A DNA stretch of 64,000 nucleotides from Streptomyces smaragdinus (lineage in GTDB: Bacteria; Actinomycetota; Actinomycetes; Streptomycetales; Streptomycetaceae), in NCBI RefSeq assembly GCF_009604385.1, contig NZ_WEGJ01000008.1, positions 62,001 to 126,000 on the forward strand. Direction: 5' to 3'. This document shows positions 17,318 to 25,862 of this stretch, one piece after another. Under the pieces are notes generated by a model. The model saw nothing but the letters and a program-made list of their open reading frames with translations. It had not been told where the DNA came from and made no database searches. Made by a program: the position numbers and the translations under genes. Within the stretch, counting starts at the first letter, position 1, and every line of letters starts with the position of its first letter.

Positions 17318-17331
17318 TACCCCCGGGGGTA
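17318..17331. promoter_or_regulatory. CsoR/CstR-type operator palindrome, promoter-proximal
   Basis: The perfect 14-bp palindrome TACCCCCGGGGGTA lies 27 nt upstream of the MBL-rhodanese start. C-tract/G-tract palindromes of this type are the operators of the CsoR/CstR/RcnR family. Because the operon encodes persulfide detoxification, a CstR-like persulfide sensor is the likely ligand-responsive repressor. Its gene is not in the window. Confidence 0.6.
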
Positions 17332-17355
17332 TCTGGCAATTCCCACCGTAACAGA

Positions 17356-17369
17356 CACCCCTGGGGGTA
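17356..17369. promoter_or_regulatory. CsoR/CstR-type operator palindrome, distal copy
   Basis: CACCCCTGGGGGTA is a slightly imperfect second copy, centred 38 bp from the first. Two such sites in front of the sulfur operon fit cooperative repression by a tetrameric CsoR-family protein. Confidence 0.5.
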
Positions 17370-17451
17370 TGGTGAGGTGCATCTCACCACCACTATGTCC
17401 GACTAAGTGAGGTAAGTCGCACGATCCGGCGACCGGAAGAGAACACAACAA

Positions 17452-17488
17452 AAAGCGGGCCCTCACCGTTTCCGGTGAAGACCCGCTT
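17452..17488 (-). terminator. Terminator of tRNA-Leu
   Basis: Read on the minus strand, AAGCGGGTCTTCACCG pairs with CGGTGAGGGCCCGCTT around a GAAA loop, and TTTGTT follows. It lies directly after the tRNA-Leu 3' end. Confidence 0.85.
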
Positions 17489-17492
17489 CTGC

Positions 17493-17579
17493 TGGTGCGC
17501 GAGGGGGGAGTTGAACCCCCACGCCCTTTCGGGCACTGGAACCTGAATCCAGCGCGTCTGCCTATTCCGCCACCCGCGC
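17493..17579 (-). tRNA. tRNA-Leu (CAG) with encoded CCA
   Basis: On the minus strand the acceptor stem GCGCGGG pairs with CTCGCGC, with one G-T pair. The anticodon loop is TTCAGGT (anticodon CAG). A variable arm GTGCCCGAAAGGGCGT marks a class II tRNA, and the T-arm is GGGGG TTCAACT CCCCC. The discriminator A is followed by genomic CCA, unlike the Ile and Ala tRNAs in this window. Confidence 0.95.
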
Positions 17580-17974
17580 ATTGGGTGTGTCTTCCGCGAC
17601 CGGCCCCGTGGGCCGTGCGCCTTCCGACATCCAGAAGATTAGCACGCTGCCCAGGGTGGAATCACATCTGTTTGCGGTCGCGGGCCCGGGGCAGGAGGAC
17701 GCGTGCCCGGCACCCGGGCCCACCGGGCAACCTCTTCCCCTGTGCCATAAGGGCCGTCCGGTGCGGGACACTGGTTGCCGGCGCCCGTACCATCCTGGTG
17801 ACAGGCCGAGGTGCGGGGGCGTGCGGTGTGAGCGACATGACATCGTGCCGGGCGGCGGGAACCGGAACCACCTGATTCCCCCGCGCGTGGATACGATCAG
17901 TAGCCAGTACGCGAAATGAATGTTCGACACCGGGGGCCGCGGTCCCCGCAGGGCTGTGACGAAGGGAGGTTCCG
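17580..17974. promoter_or_regulatory. 395-nt gap upstream of the FHA/PknB operon
   Basis: No gene is visible. The gap separates the minus-strand tRNA-Leu from the plus-strand fhaA and must carry the operon promoter. A TACGAT hexamer at 17891-17896 could be a -10 box, and two GGAAC motifs lie 15-40 nt further upstream, but spacing does not clearly fit one sigma factor. Promoter placement is therefore tentative. Confidence 0.35.
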
Positions 17975-18799
17975 GTGGGTGTGCTGAAGCGCTTCGAACA
18001 GCGCCTGGAAGGACTTGTGAACGGCACCTTCGCCAAGGTCTTCAAGTCCGAGGTCCAGCCGGTCGAGATCGCCGGTGCCCTCCAGCGCGAGTGCGACAAC
18101 AACGCCACCATCTGGAACCGCGAGCGCACCGTCGTCCCCAACGACTTCATCGTGGAGCTCAGCGCTCCCGACTTCGAGCGCCTCGCCCCGTACTCGGGGC
18201 AGCTGGGCGAGGAGCTCGCCGGCATGGTGCGGGACTACGCCACCCAGCAGCGGTACACCTTCATGGGCCCGATAAAGGTGCACCTGGAGCGGGCCGACGA
18301 CCTGGACACCGGGCTCTACCGGGTGCGCAGCCGCACCCTCGCCTCCAGCCAGTCGCAGTACCAGCCGCAGCAGCAACAGCAGCAGGCGCCGCGCCGCCCC
18401 AGCGCCCCGACCGCGGCCCGCGGCCTCGGCGGCCCCCCGCCGCCCGCGCCCGCCGGGTACCCGGGCTACAACGCCCCGCCGATGCCCCCGGCTCCGCCGC
18501 GTGTGGGCGGCGGGGCGACGCGTCGCTGGGTGGAGATCAACGGCGTCCGCCACCAGATCGCCCGCCAGTCACTGGTGCTGGGCCGGTCCACCGAGGCGGA
18601 CGTGCGGATCGACGATCCCGGCGTCTCGCGGCGCCATTGTGAGATCAGGGTCGACGGCAGCCACGCGACAGTGCAGGATCTGGGGTCGACGAACGGCATC
18701 GTGGTGGACGGGCAGCACACGCTCCACGCCGCCCTCCGCGACGGCTCACGGATCGTCGTGGGTTCGACGACCATCATTTACCGGCAAGCCGAAGGGTGA
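17975..18799 (+). CDS. fhaA: FhaA: DUF3662 and FHA domain protein
   Basis: 274 residues from GTG, with GGGAGG 6-8 nt upstream. An N-terminal DUF3662 domain (about 1-115) starts MGVLKRFEQRLEGLVNGTFA. A Gln/Pro-rich linker contains QYQPQQQQQQAP, and a C-terminal FHA domain (about 190-270) has LVLGRSTEADVRIDDPGVSRRHCEI and DLGSTNGIVVDG. FHA domains bind phosphothreonine. In mycobacteria FhaA links PknB signalling to peptidoglycan synthesis (MviN). It heads the phosphatase-SEDS-PBP-PknB operon. Confidence 0.93.
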   Translation: MGVLKRFEQRLEGLVNGTFAKVFKSEVQPVEIAGALQRECDNNATIWNRERTVVPNDFIVELSAPDFERLAPYSGQLGEELAGMVRDYATQQRYTFMGPIKVHLERADDLDTGLYRVRSRTLASSQSQYQPQQQQQQAPRRPSAPTAARGLGGPPPPAPAGYPGYNAPPMPPAPPRVGGGATRRWVEINGVRHQIARQSLVLGRSTEADVRIDDPGVSRRHCEIRVDGSHATVQDLGSTNGIVVDGQHTLHAALRDGSRIVVGSTTIIYRQAEG

Positions 18800-18809
18800 A
18801 GCGGGGCCA

Positions 18810-19322
18810 ATGTCAGAGCTGACCCTGACGGTCATGCGGTTGGGTTTCCTCGCCGTACTGTGGCTGTTCGTGATCGTGGCGGTGCAGGTCATCCGCAGTG
18901 ACCTGTTCGGCACCCGGGTGACCCAGCGCGCCGCGCAGCGGTCGCAGGGCGAGCGGCCGCCGGCGCAGCGCCAGCAGCAGCCGCGGCAGAGCGACCGCCA
19001 GTCGGGCCGGCGCGGCGGCGGCCGGGGCGCCCCGACCAAGCTCGTCGTCTCCGAGGGCTCCCTCACTGGGACGACCGTCAGCCTCCAGGGCCAGACGATC
19101 AGCCTGGGGCGGGCACACGATTCGACAATCGTGCTGGACGACGACTACGCCTCTTCCCGGCATGCCAGGATCTACCCCGACCGTGACGGGCGGTGGATCG
19201 TCGAGGACCTCGGCTCCACCAACGGCACCTACCTCGACCGGACCCGGCTGACCACGCCGACCCCGATCCCGCTGGGTGCGCCGATCAGGATCGGCAAGAC
19301 CGTCATCGAGCTGCGGAAGTAA
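18810..19322 (+). CDS. fhaB: FhaB/FipA-like membrane-anchored FHA protein
   Basis: 170 residues. An N-terminal membrane helix (about 6-28) is followed by an Arg/Gln-rich linker and a C-terminal FHA domain (about 90-165) with ISLGRAHDSTIVLDDDYASSRHA and DLGSTNGTYLDR. It is the small FHA partner found in actinobacterial pknB operons. The equivalent mycobacterial FipA interacts with FtsZ and FtsQ under oxidative stress. It starts 10 nt after the fhaA stop and is followed closely by the PP2C gene, so it belongs to the same operon. Confidence 0.92.
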   Translation: MSELTLTVMRLGFLAVLWLFVIVAVQVIRSDLFGTRVTQRAAQRSQGERPPAQRQQQPRQSDRQSGRRGGGRGAPTKLVVSEGSLTGTTVSLQGQTISLGRAHDSTIVLDDDYASSRHARIYPDRDGRWIVEDLGSTNGTYLDRTRLTTPTPIPLGAPIRIGKTVIELRK

Positions 19323-19350
19323 GACAGACCATGACCGGAGGGTGGGCACC

Positions 19351-20745
19351 ATGCGGATGTACCCGGAGCCGACGGGTGAGGTGCGCATGAGCCTTTCCCT
19401 GCGCTTCGCTGCCGGCTCGCACGAGGGCATGATCCGCGAGCACAACGAGGACTCCGGCTACGCCGGGCCCCGTCTGCTGGCGATCGCCGACGGCATGGGC
19501 GGCCAGGCCGCCGGCGAGGTGGCCTCCTCCGAGGTGATCTCCACCATCGTCGACCTCGACGAGGACATTCCCGGCTCCGACATCCTGACCTCCCTCGGCG
19601 ACGCGGTCCGCCGCGCCAACGACCGGCTGCGGGACATGGTCGAGGAGGACCCGCGGCTGGAGGGCATGGGCACCACGCTCACCGCCCTGCTCTGGACGGG
19701 CCAGCGCCTGGGCCTGGTGCACGTCGGCGACTCCCGCGCGTATCTGCTGCGCGACGGCCGGCTCACCCAGATCACCCAGGACCACACCTGGGTGCAGCGC
19801 CTGGTCGACGAGGGCCGGATCACCGAGGAGGAGGCCACCACGCACCCGCAGCGCTCGCTGCTGATGCGCGGCCTGGGCACCGGCGACCACGTCGAGCCGG
19901 ACCTGTCGATCCGCGAGGTACGGGCCGGTGACCGCTATCTGATCTGCTCCGACGGGCTGTCCGGCGTGGTCAGCGCCGAGACCCTCGAGGACACCCTCGC
20001 CAGCTATCAGGGCCCGTACGAGACGGTCCAGGAGCTCATCCAGCTCGCCCTGCGCGGCGGCGGCCCCGACAACATCACGGTGATCGTCGCCGACGTCCTG
20101 GACGTCGACGACAACGACACCCTCGCCGGCCAGCTCAACGACACCCCGGTCGTCGTCGGCGCCGTCGCGGAGAACCAGCAGCAGGGCGCCGACAACCCCG
20201 GCATGCAGACCCCCGCCGGCCGCGCCTCGAGCCTCGGCCGCCCCGTCCCGCCGCAGGCCGGCGGCTTCGGCCCGCCGCCCGGGGACGGACCCGACAGCTA
20301 CGGACTGGCGTTCAACGACGAGGACTTCGTCAAGAACCCGCCCCGGTTCAAGTGGCTCAAGCGCGGCCTGATCATCGCGATCGTGCTCGGCGGCCTCGGC
20401 TACGGGGGCTACCGCGGGTACGAGTGGACGCAGGACCAGTACTACGTCGGCTCCAACGACGGCCATGTGGCGATCTACCGGGGCATCGAGCAGAAGCTCG
20501 CCTGGATCTCGCTCTCCGAGGTCGCCGAGGACAAGCCCGACATCGAACTCAAGTACCTGCCGGACACGTACCAGGACCGCGTCAACGAGACCATCGAGGC
20601 CGGGAGCCTCGCCGCCGCCCGGGAGAAGACCGCCGAACTGCAGGCGCAGGCCGAGGTCTGCGAGCTGCTCGCCACGAGCGAGGCGAAGAACGGGCCCAGT
20701 CTGACCGATGAGCAAAAGCAGCTCTCCGGTCAGTGCCCGAAGTAG
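19351..20745 (+). CDS. pstP: PP2C-type Ser/Thr phosphatase with membrane helix (PstP-like)
   Basis: 464 residues from ATG 19351, with GGAGGG 9 nt upstream; a second ATG 12 codons in is also possible. The PP2C domain (about 15-250) has the metal-binding motifs HNEDSGY, IADGMGGQAAGEVA, VHVGDSRAYLLRDG and GGGPDNITVIV. A linker is followed by one membrane helix near 345-362 (GLIIAIVLGGLGYGGYRGY) and an external C-terminal domain. It removes phosphate from PknB and its substrates, balancing the kinase encoded in the same operon. Confidence 0.93.
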   Translation: MRMYPEPTGEVRMSLSLRFAAGSHEGMIREHNEDSGYAGPRLLAIADGMGGQAAGEVASSEVISTIVDLDEDIPGSDILTSLGDAVRRANDRLRDMVEEDPRLEGMGTTLTALLWTGQRLGLVHVGDSRAYLLRDGRLTQITQDHTWVQRLVDEGRITEEEATTHPQRSLLMRGLGTGDHVEPDLSIREVRAGDRYLICSDGLSGVVSAETLEDTLASYQGPYETVQELIQLALRGGGPDNITVIVADVLDVDDNDTLAGQLNDTPVVVGAVAENQQQGADNPGMQTPAGRASSLGRPVPPQAGGFGPPPGDGPDSYGLAFNDEDFVKNPPRFKWLKRGLIIAIVLGGLGYGGYRGYEWTQDQYYVGSNDGHVAIYRGIEQKLAWISLSEVAEDKPDIELKYLPDTYQDRVNETIEAGSLAAAREKTAELQAQAEVCELLATSEAKNGPSLTDEQKQLSGQCPK

Positions 20746-20768
20746 TCGTGGGGGGCCGGAGTACCAGC

Positions 20769-22190
20769 ATGAGCAGTCAACACCACACGTCCACCATCGG
20801 CGTCGCCGGTGCGCCGAGCCGGCGCAACACCGAGCTGGCGATGCTCGTCTTCGCCGTGGTCATCCCGGTCTTCGCGTACATCAACGTCGGCCTGGCCAAG
20901 GACGGCTCGGTGCCCGCCGGGGCGCTGGGCTACACCCTGGGCCTGGGCTGTCTGGCGGCCGTCGCGCATCTGGTGGTGCGCAAGTTCGCGCCGTACGCCG
21001 ATCCGCTGCTGCTGCCCATCGCGACCCTGCTGAACGGCCTGGGCCTGGTGCTGATCTGGCGCCTGGACCAGGAGCCGTCGATCACCACCGACCAGCTCGG
21101 CGGCGCGATGGCGCCGGGGCAGCTGCTCTGGTCGACCGTCGGCATCGGCCTGTTCGTCGGGGTGCTGGTGCTGCTGAAGGATCACCGGATCCTGCAGCGG
21201 TACACCTACATCTCCATGGTCGTCGCGCTCTTCCTGCTGCTGATGCCGCTGATCCCGGGCATCGGGCGGAACGTCAACGGCGCCCGGATCTGGATCTCCA
21301 TCCCCGGCGTCGGCTCGCTGCAGCCCGGTGAGTTCGCCAAGATCGTCATCGCGGTGTTCTTCGCCGGCTATCTGATGGTCAAGCGCGACGCCCTGGCGCT
21401 CGCCTCCCGCCGCTTCATGGGCGTGTACCTGCCGCGTGGCCGTGACCTCGGGCCGATCCTGATGATCTGGGGCGTCAGCCTCATGATCCTCGTCTTCGAG
21501 ACCGACCTCGGCTCCTCGCTGCTGCTCTTCGGCCTCTTCGTGATCATGCTGTACGTGGCCACCGAGCGCACCAGCTGGATCATCTTCGGCATGCTGCTCT
21601 CCGCGGTCGGCGCGGTGTCCGTGGCCTCGTTCAACAGCCACGTCGGACTGCGCGTGGACCGCTGGCTCAACCCCCTGGACCGGGTCCCCGACGGGGCGGG
21701 CGGCATGGGTGTGACGGAGACCGCGCAGGCCCTGTACTCCATCGGCTCCGGCGGCATGATGGGCTCCGGCCTCGGCCAGGGCTACTCGCGGCTCATCGGC
21801 GGTATCGCCCCGAAGTCCGACTACATCCTCTCCACCGTCGGCGAGGAGCTGGGCCTGACCGGCTTCATGGCCATCCTCATCCTGTACGGGCTGCTGGTGC
21901 AGCGCGGTATCCGTACCGCGCTGGCCGCCCGCGACCCGTTCGGCAAGCTGCTCGCGGTGGGTCTCTCCGGCGCCTTCGTGCTGCAGGTCTTCGTGGTGGC
22001 CGGCGGTGTCACGGCGCTCATCCCGCTGACCGGTATGACGATGCCGTTCCTCGCGCAGGGCGGTTCGTCCGTCATCGCGAACTGGGCGCTGATCGCCATC
22101 CTGCTGCGGATCTCCGACACCGCGCGCCGCCCGGCCCCGGCCCCGGCCCAGAACCCCGACGCCGAGATGACCCAGGTGGTCCGCCCGTGA
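20769..22190 (+). CDS. SEDS peptidoglycan glycosyltransferase, FtsW/RodA/SpoVE family
   Basis: 473 residues with about ten to twelve membrane helices. SEDS signatures are TDLGSSLLLFGLFVIMLYVA, the PGVGSLQPGEFAKI block and the C-terminal GMTMPFLAQGGSSVIANWAL. SEDS proteins polymerise lipid II with a partner class B PBP, which is the next gene. The ATG at 20769 was chosen for its GGAG spacing over a GTG at 20733 that would overlap the phosphatase. The stop overlaps the PBP GTG by 4 nt. RodA versus FtsW identity cannot be decided from sequence alone. Confidence 0.92.
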   Translation: MSSQHHTSTIGVAGAPSRRNTELAMLVFAVVIPVFAYINVGLAKDGSVPAGALGYTLGLGCLAAVAHLVVRKFAPYADPLLLPIATLLNGLGLVLIWRLDQEPSITTDQLGGAMAPGQLLWSTVGIGLFVGVLVLLKDHRILQRYTYISMVVALFLLLMPLIPGIGRNVNGARIWISIPGVGSLQPGEFAKIVIAVFFAGYLMVKRDALALASRRFMGVYLPRGRDLGPILMIWGVSLMILVFETDLGSSLLLFGLFVIMLYVATERTSWIIFGMLLSAVGAVSVASFNSHVGLRVDRWLNPLDRVPDGAGGMGVTETAQALYSIGSGGMMGSGLGQGYSRLIGGIAPKSDYILSTVGEELGLTGFMAILILYGLLVQRGIRTALAARDPFGKLLAVGLSGAFVLQVFVVAGGVTALIPLTGMTMPFLAQGGSSVIANWALIAILLRISDTARRPAPAPAQNPDAEMTQVVRP

Positions 22191-23647
22191 ACAAGCCCCT
22201 ACGCCGAGTGGCGATCTTCGCCGGCCTGCTGGTGCTGGCGCTGCTGGCGCGCGTGAACTGGCTGCAGTTCGTCCAGGGCGAAGAGCTGAGCACCCACAAG
22301 GACAACCGCCGCGTCGCCATCGGCCGCTACGCCATCCCGCGCGGCGACATCATCGTCGGCGACAAGTCCGTCACCGGCCACGCCGAGACGACGGGCAGCG
22401 ACTTCAAGTTCAAGCGGACCTGGAAGGACGGTCCCCTGTGGGCGCCCGTCACCGGCTACGCCTCGCAGGCCTTCGGCGCGAACCAGCTGGAGGAGATCAA
22501 CGACGGCATCCTCACCGGCACCGACGACCGCCTCTTCTTCGACCGTACGATCGACATGATCACCGGCGAGGAGCGGCAGGGCGGTGACGTCGTCACCACG
22601 ATCAACGCCGACGCCCAGCGCGCCGCGTACAACGGGCTCAAGGGCAAGAAGGGCGCGGCCGTCGCCATCGACCCGAAGACCGGGGCGATCCTGGCGCTGG
22701 TCTCCACCCCGTCGTACGACCCGTCCAGCTTCGCGGGGAACTCCGACAAGGACTCCGAGGCCTGGACGAAGCTCAACAGCGACAAGAACAAGCCGATGCT
22801 CAACCGCGCGCTGCGCGAGACCTACCCGCCCGGGTCGACGTTCAAGGTCGTCACCGCGGCGGCGGCGCTGGAGAACGGCACGTACGACATAGACCAGAAC
22901 ACCCACTCCGACCCGGTGCATTACAAGCTGCCGCTCACCACGGACAGCTGGCTGCCGAACCCCATCGCGGGCAAGTGCGGCAACGCCTCCATGGAGGTCG
23001 GGCTGCAGTGGTCGTGCAACACCGTCTTCGCCAAGGTCAGCGACGAGGTCGGCAACAAGGCGATGATCGAGCAGGCGGAGAAGTTCGGCTTCAACGAGGA
23101 GCAGTTCGTCCCCATCCGCTCCGCCGAGAGCGTCTACCCCGAGATGGACCGCCCGCAGAACGCCCTGGGCGGCATCGGCCAGTCCTCGGTCCGCGCCACC
23201 CCGCTGCAGATGGCCATGGTGGCCGCCGCGGTCGCCAACGACGGCAAGCTGATGAAGCCGTACCTGGTCGACAAGCTGCTCGCGCCGAACCTGGACACCA
23301 TCGAGCGCACCGAGCCGCAGGAGCTGCGCGAGGCCGTCTCCGAGGAGACCGCCCGCAAGCTGCAGCAGGGCATGGAGACCGTCGTCCGCGACGGCACCGG
23401 CGCCCCGGTCCAGCTGACCAACGCCACCGTCGGCGGCAAGACCGGTACCGCCCAGCACGGCGACAAGAACGAGGCCCTGCCGTACGCCTGGATGATCACC
23501 TATGCCAAGGGCGAGAACGGCAAGGACGTCGCCGTGGCCGTGGTGGTCGAGGACGGCAGCGCGGACCGCGAGCAGATCTCCGGCTCCGGCATCGCCGGCC
23601 CGATCGCCAAGTCCGTGATGCAGGCCATAGTCGGCAAGGGTGCGTGA
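22187..23647 (+). CDS. pbpA: Class B penicillin-binding protein, transpeptidase (PbpA-like)
   Basis: 486 residues. An N-terminal membrane anchor (about 8-22) precedes a short dimerisation region and a transpeptidase domain with all three active-site motifs: Ser217-Thr-Phe-Lys220 (PPGSTFK), Ser276-Cys-Asn278 and Lys418-Thr-Gly (GGKTGTA). It crosslinks peptidoglycan stem peptides on the outer face of the membrane. Coupling by a GTGA overlap to the SEDS gene fits the known SEDS/bPBP enzyme pair. Confidence 0.94.
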   Translation: MNKPLRRVAIFAGLLVLALLARVNWLQFVQGEELSTHKDNRRVAIGRYAIPRGDIIVGDKSVTGHAETTGSDFKFKRTWKDGPLWAPVTGYASQAFGANQLEEINDGILTGTDDRLFFDRTIDMITGEERQGGDVVTTINADAQRAAYNGLKGKKGAAVAIDPKTGAILALVSTPSYDPSSFAGNSDKDSEAWTKLNSDKNKPMLNRALRETYPPGSTFKVVTAAAALENGTYDIDQNTHSDPVHYKLPLTTDSWLPNPIAGKCGNASMEVGLQWSCNTVFAKVSDEVGNKAMIEQAEKFGFNEEQFVPIRSAESVYPEMDRPQNALGGIGQSSVRATPLQMAMVAAAVANDGKLMKPYLVDKLLAPNLDTIERTEPQELREAVSEETARKLQQGMETVVRDGTGAPVQLTNATVGGKTGTAQHGDKNEALPYAWMITYAKGENGKDVAVAVVVEDGSADREQISGSGIAGPIAKSVMQAIVGKGA

Positions 23648-23819
23648 TGATCCACACGACGTCCGGTGACCGGCGGAGTCTCCGATACCGGTCGGATATC
23701 AGCTGCCGCCTCGGGATCCGAGACGGCGCGCCCGGCCGGTACCGTATGCCGAGCAGCACACATCGACGACCCCACCGGTCCGTGCAGGGCCGCGCACAGT
23801 CAGAGGGCTGGAGAGAGCT

Positions 23820-25787
23820 ATGGATGAGCCGCGTCGCCTAGGCGGCCGGTACGAGCTGGGCCAGGTGCTCGGCCGCGGCGGCATGGCCGAGGTCTACCTT
23901 GCCCACGACACCCGGCTGGGACGCACCGTCGCCGTCAAGACGCTGCGTGCCGACATGGCCCGCGACCCGTCGTTCCAGGCCCGCTTCCGCCGCGAGGCGC
24001 AGTCCGCCGCGTCCCTGAACCACCCCGCGATCGTCGCCGTGTACGACACCGGCGAGGACTACATCGACAACGTCTCCATCCCGTACATCGTGATGGAGTA
24101 CGTCGACGGCTCCACCCTGCGCGAGCTGCTGCACTCCGGCCGCCGGCTGATGCCGGAGCGGGCGATGGAGATGTGCGTCGGCATCCTGCAGGCGCTGGAG
24201 TACTCGCACCGCAGCCAGATCGTCCACCGCGACATCAAGCCGGCGAACGTCATGCTGACGCGCACCGGCCAGGTCAAGGTGATGGACTTCGGCATCGCGC
24301 GGGCCATGGGCGACTCCGGTATGACGATGACGCAGACCGCGGCCGTCATCGGCACCGCCCAGTACCTCTCCCCCGAGCAGGCCAAGGGCGAGCAGGTCGA
24401 CGCCCGCTCGGACCTCTACTCCACGGGCTGTCTGCTGTACGAGCTGCTGACCAACCGGCCGCCGTTCGTCGGCGACTCCCCGGTGGCCGTGGCCTACCAG
24501 CACGTCCGCGAGGAGCCGCAGCCGCCTTCGGTGTACGACCCGGAGATCACGCCGGAGATGGACGCGATCGTCCTGAAGGCGCTGACGAAGGACCGCGACT
24601 ACCGCTACCAGTCGGCCGACGAGATGCGCGCCGACATCGAGGCGTGCCTGGACGGCCAGCCGGTCGCGGCGACGGCGTCGATGGGCGCCGTCGGCGGCTA
24701 CGGCGGCTACGGGGCGGACGTCCCGACCACCGCGCTGACCGCCCAGCCCGGCCCGTACGGCCAGCCGACGTCGATGCTGCCGCCGATGCGGGACGACGAC
24801 GGCGGGATGGGATACGACGACGGGCCGCCCGGCCGCCGGCGGCAGCCTCCGCCGCGGCGCAACGGGTCGACGTCCACGGTGCTGCTGGTGCTCGCGGGCA
24901 TTCTGGTGCTGGTGGGGGCGATCTTCATCGGGAAGTCGATCTTCAGCAATTCGCCGAACAACACGAAGGAAGCCCCCAATGTGCTGGCGCTGACGAAGGC
25001 GCAGGCGCAGAACCGGATCACCAACTCGGGCCTGAAGTACGAGGAGGGTGAGGGGAAGTCCTGCAAGCCGGACAAGAAGGGGACGGTGCTCGAGCAGAGC
25101 CCCGCTCCGAAGGAGCCGGTCGCGGAGGGCGACACCGTCACCGTCGTCGTGTGTACGTCGGTGGCCGAGGTCGAGGTGCCGGATGTCACCGGCAAGGACT
25201 TCGACGACGCGCGGTCCGAGCTGGAGGACGCGGGGTTCGAGGTCAAGCGGAAGAACACCCCGTCCGAGGACGAGGACCCGGGGACGGTGCTGAGCCAGGA
25301 CCCGGACAGCGGGAAGCTGGCTCCAGGGGAGACGGTGACGCTGGAGGTGGCGGCGGAGCCTGCGGCGGTGCAGATTCCGGACGTCACGGGCCTGCGGTAC
25401 GACCAGGCGGTCGAGACCCTGAAGGGCCAGGGCTTCAACAACATCGTGCAGCGCATCGAGCCCAACGACACGCAGCCCGAGGGCAGCGTCTTCAAGACGG
25501 ACCCGGCGGCGCTGACGCCGGCCAAGAAGGACCAGCAGATCACCGTCTACGTCGCGGCCAAGAAGGACGACAAGGTCCAGATCCCGCAGATCACGGGACA
25601 GAACCTCGCCGCCGCCCGGGCCGCGCTGACGGGTCTGGGGCTTGGCCTCGAGCCGGTGTCCGCCAACGGGCAGCCGCCGGAGGACAACTGGCTCGTCCAG
25701 GGCGTCATGCCCCCGCACCAGGAGGGTGGCGAGGCACGCAAGGGCGAGACCGTGCGGGTCATGGTGGCACCCCCCGGCGGCCCGTAA
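23820..25787 (+). CDS. pknB: PASTA-domain Ser/Thr protein kinase PknB
   Basis: 655 residues. The kinase domain (about 10-275) has GRGGMAEV, Lys40 in VAVKTL, HRDIKPAN (Asp138) and DFG (157-159), with activation-loop threonines in GMTMTQTAAVIGTAQY. A Gly/Pro-rich juxtamembrane linker leads to a membrane helix (about 349-372). Four external PASTA repeats follow, with start points EAPNVLAL, VEVPDVTG, VQIPDVTG and VQIPQITG. PASTA domains sense muropeptides or lipid II. It closes the operon after a 172-nt gap that may carry its own promoter. Confidence 0.95.
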   Translation: MDEPRRLGGRYELGQVLGRGGMAEVYLAHDTRLGRTVAVKTLRADMARDPSFQARFRREAQSAASLNHPAIVAVYDTGEDYIDNVSIPYIVMEYVDGSTLRELLHSGRRLMPERAMEMCVGILQALEYSHRSQIVHRDIKPANVMLTRTGQVKVMDFGIARAMGDSGMTMTQTAAVIGTAQYLSPEQAKGEQVDARSDLYSTGCLLYELLTNRPPFVGDSPVAVAYQHVREEPQPPSVYDPEITPEMDAIVLKALTKDRDYRYQSADEMRADIEACLDGQPVAATASMGAVGGYGGYGADVPTTALTAQPGPYGQPTSMLPPMRDDDGGMGYDDGPPGRRRQPPPRRNGSTSTVLLVLAGILVLVGAIFIGKSIFSNSPNNTKEAPNVLALTKAQAQNRITNSGLKYEEGEGKSCKPDKKGTVLEQSPAPKEPVAEGDTVTVVVCTSVAEVEVPDVTGKDFDDARSELEDAGFEVKRKNTPSEDEDPGTVLSQDPDSGKLAPGETVTLEVAAEPAAVQIPDVTGLRYDQAVETLKGQGFNNIVQRIEPNDTQPEGSVFKTDPAALTPAKKDQQITVYVAAKKDDKVQIPQITGQNLAAARAALTGLGLGLEPVSANGQPPEDNWLVQGVMPPHQEGGEARKGETVRVMVAPPGGP

Positions 25788-25820
25788 TAGCCCGTAAGGG
25801 CTGAACCGTACATGATCAAG

Positions 25821-25843
25821 GGCCGCGGACATCGTCCGCGGCC
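25821..25843 (+). terminator. Terminator after pknB
   Basis: Ten perfect pairs (GGCCGCGGAC with GTCCGCGGCC) enclose a 3-nt loop and are followed by TTTGG. Its position 33 nt after the pknB stop ends the operon. It also argues against any start codon before 25863 for the next gene. Confidence 0.85.
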
Positions 25844-25862
25844 TTTGGCCTACCCTGGCCCG

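Noticed and set aside
25812..25862. Earlier start for the J-domain-like gene
   Set aside because: It lies just before the pknB terminator hairpin, so the leader would be read through it. GTG 25863 fits better.
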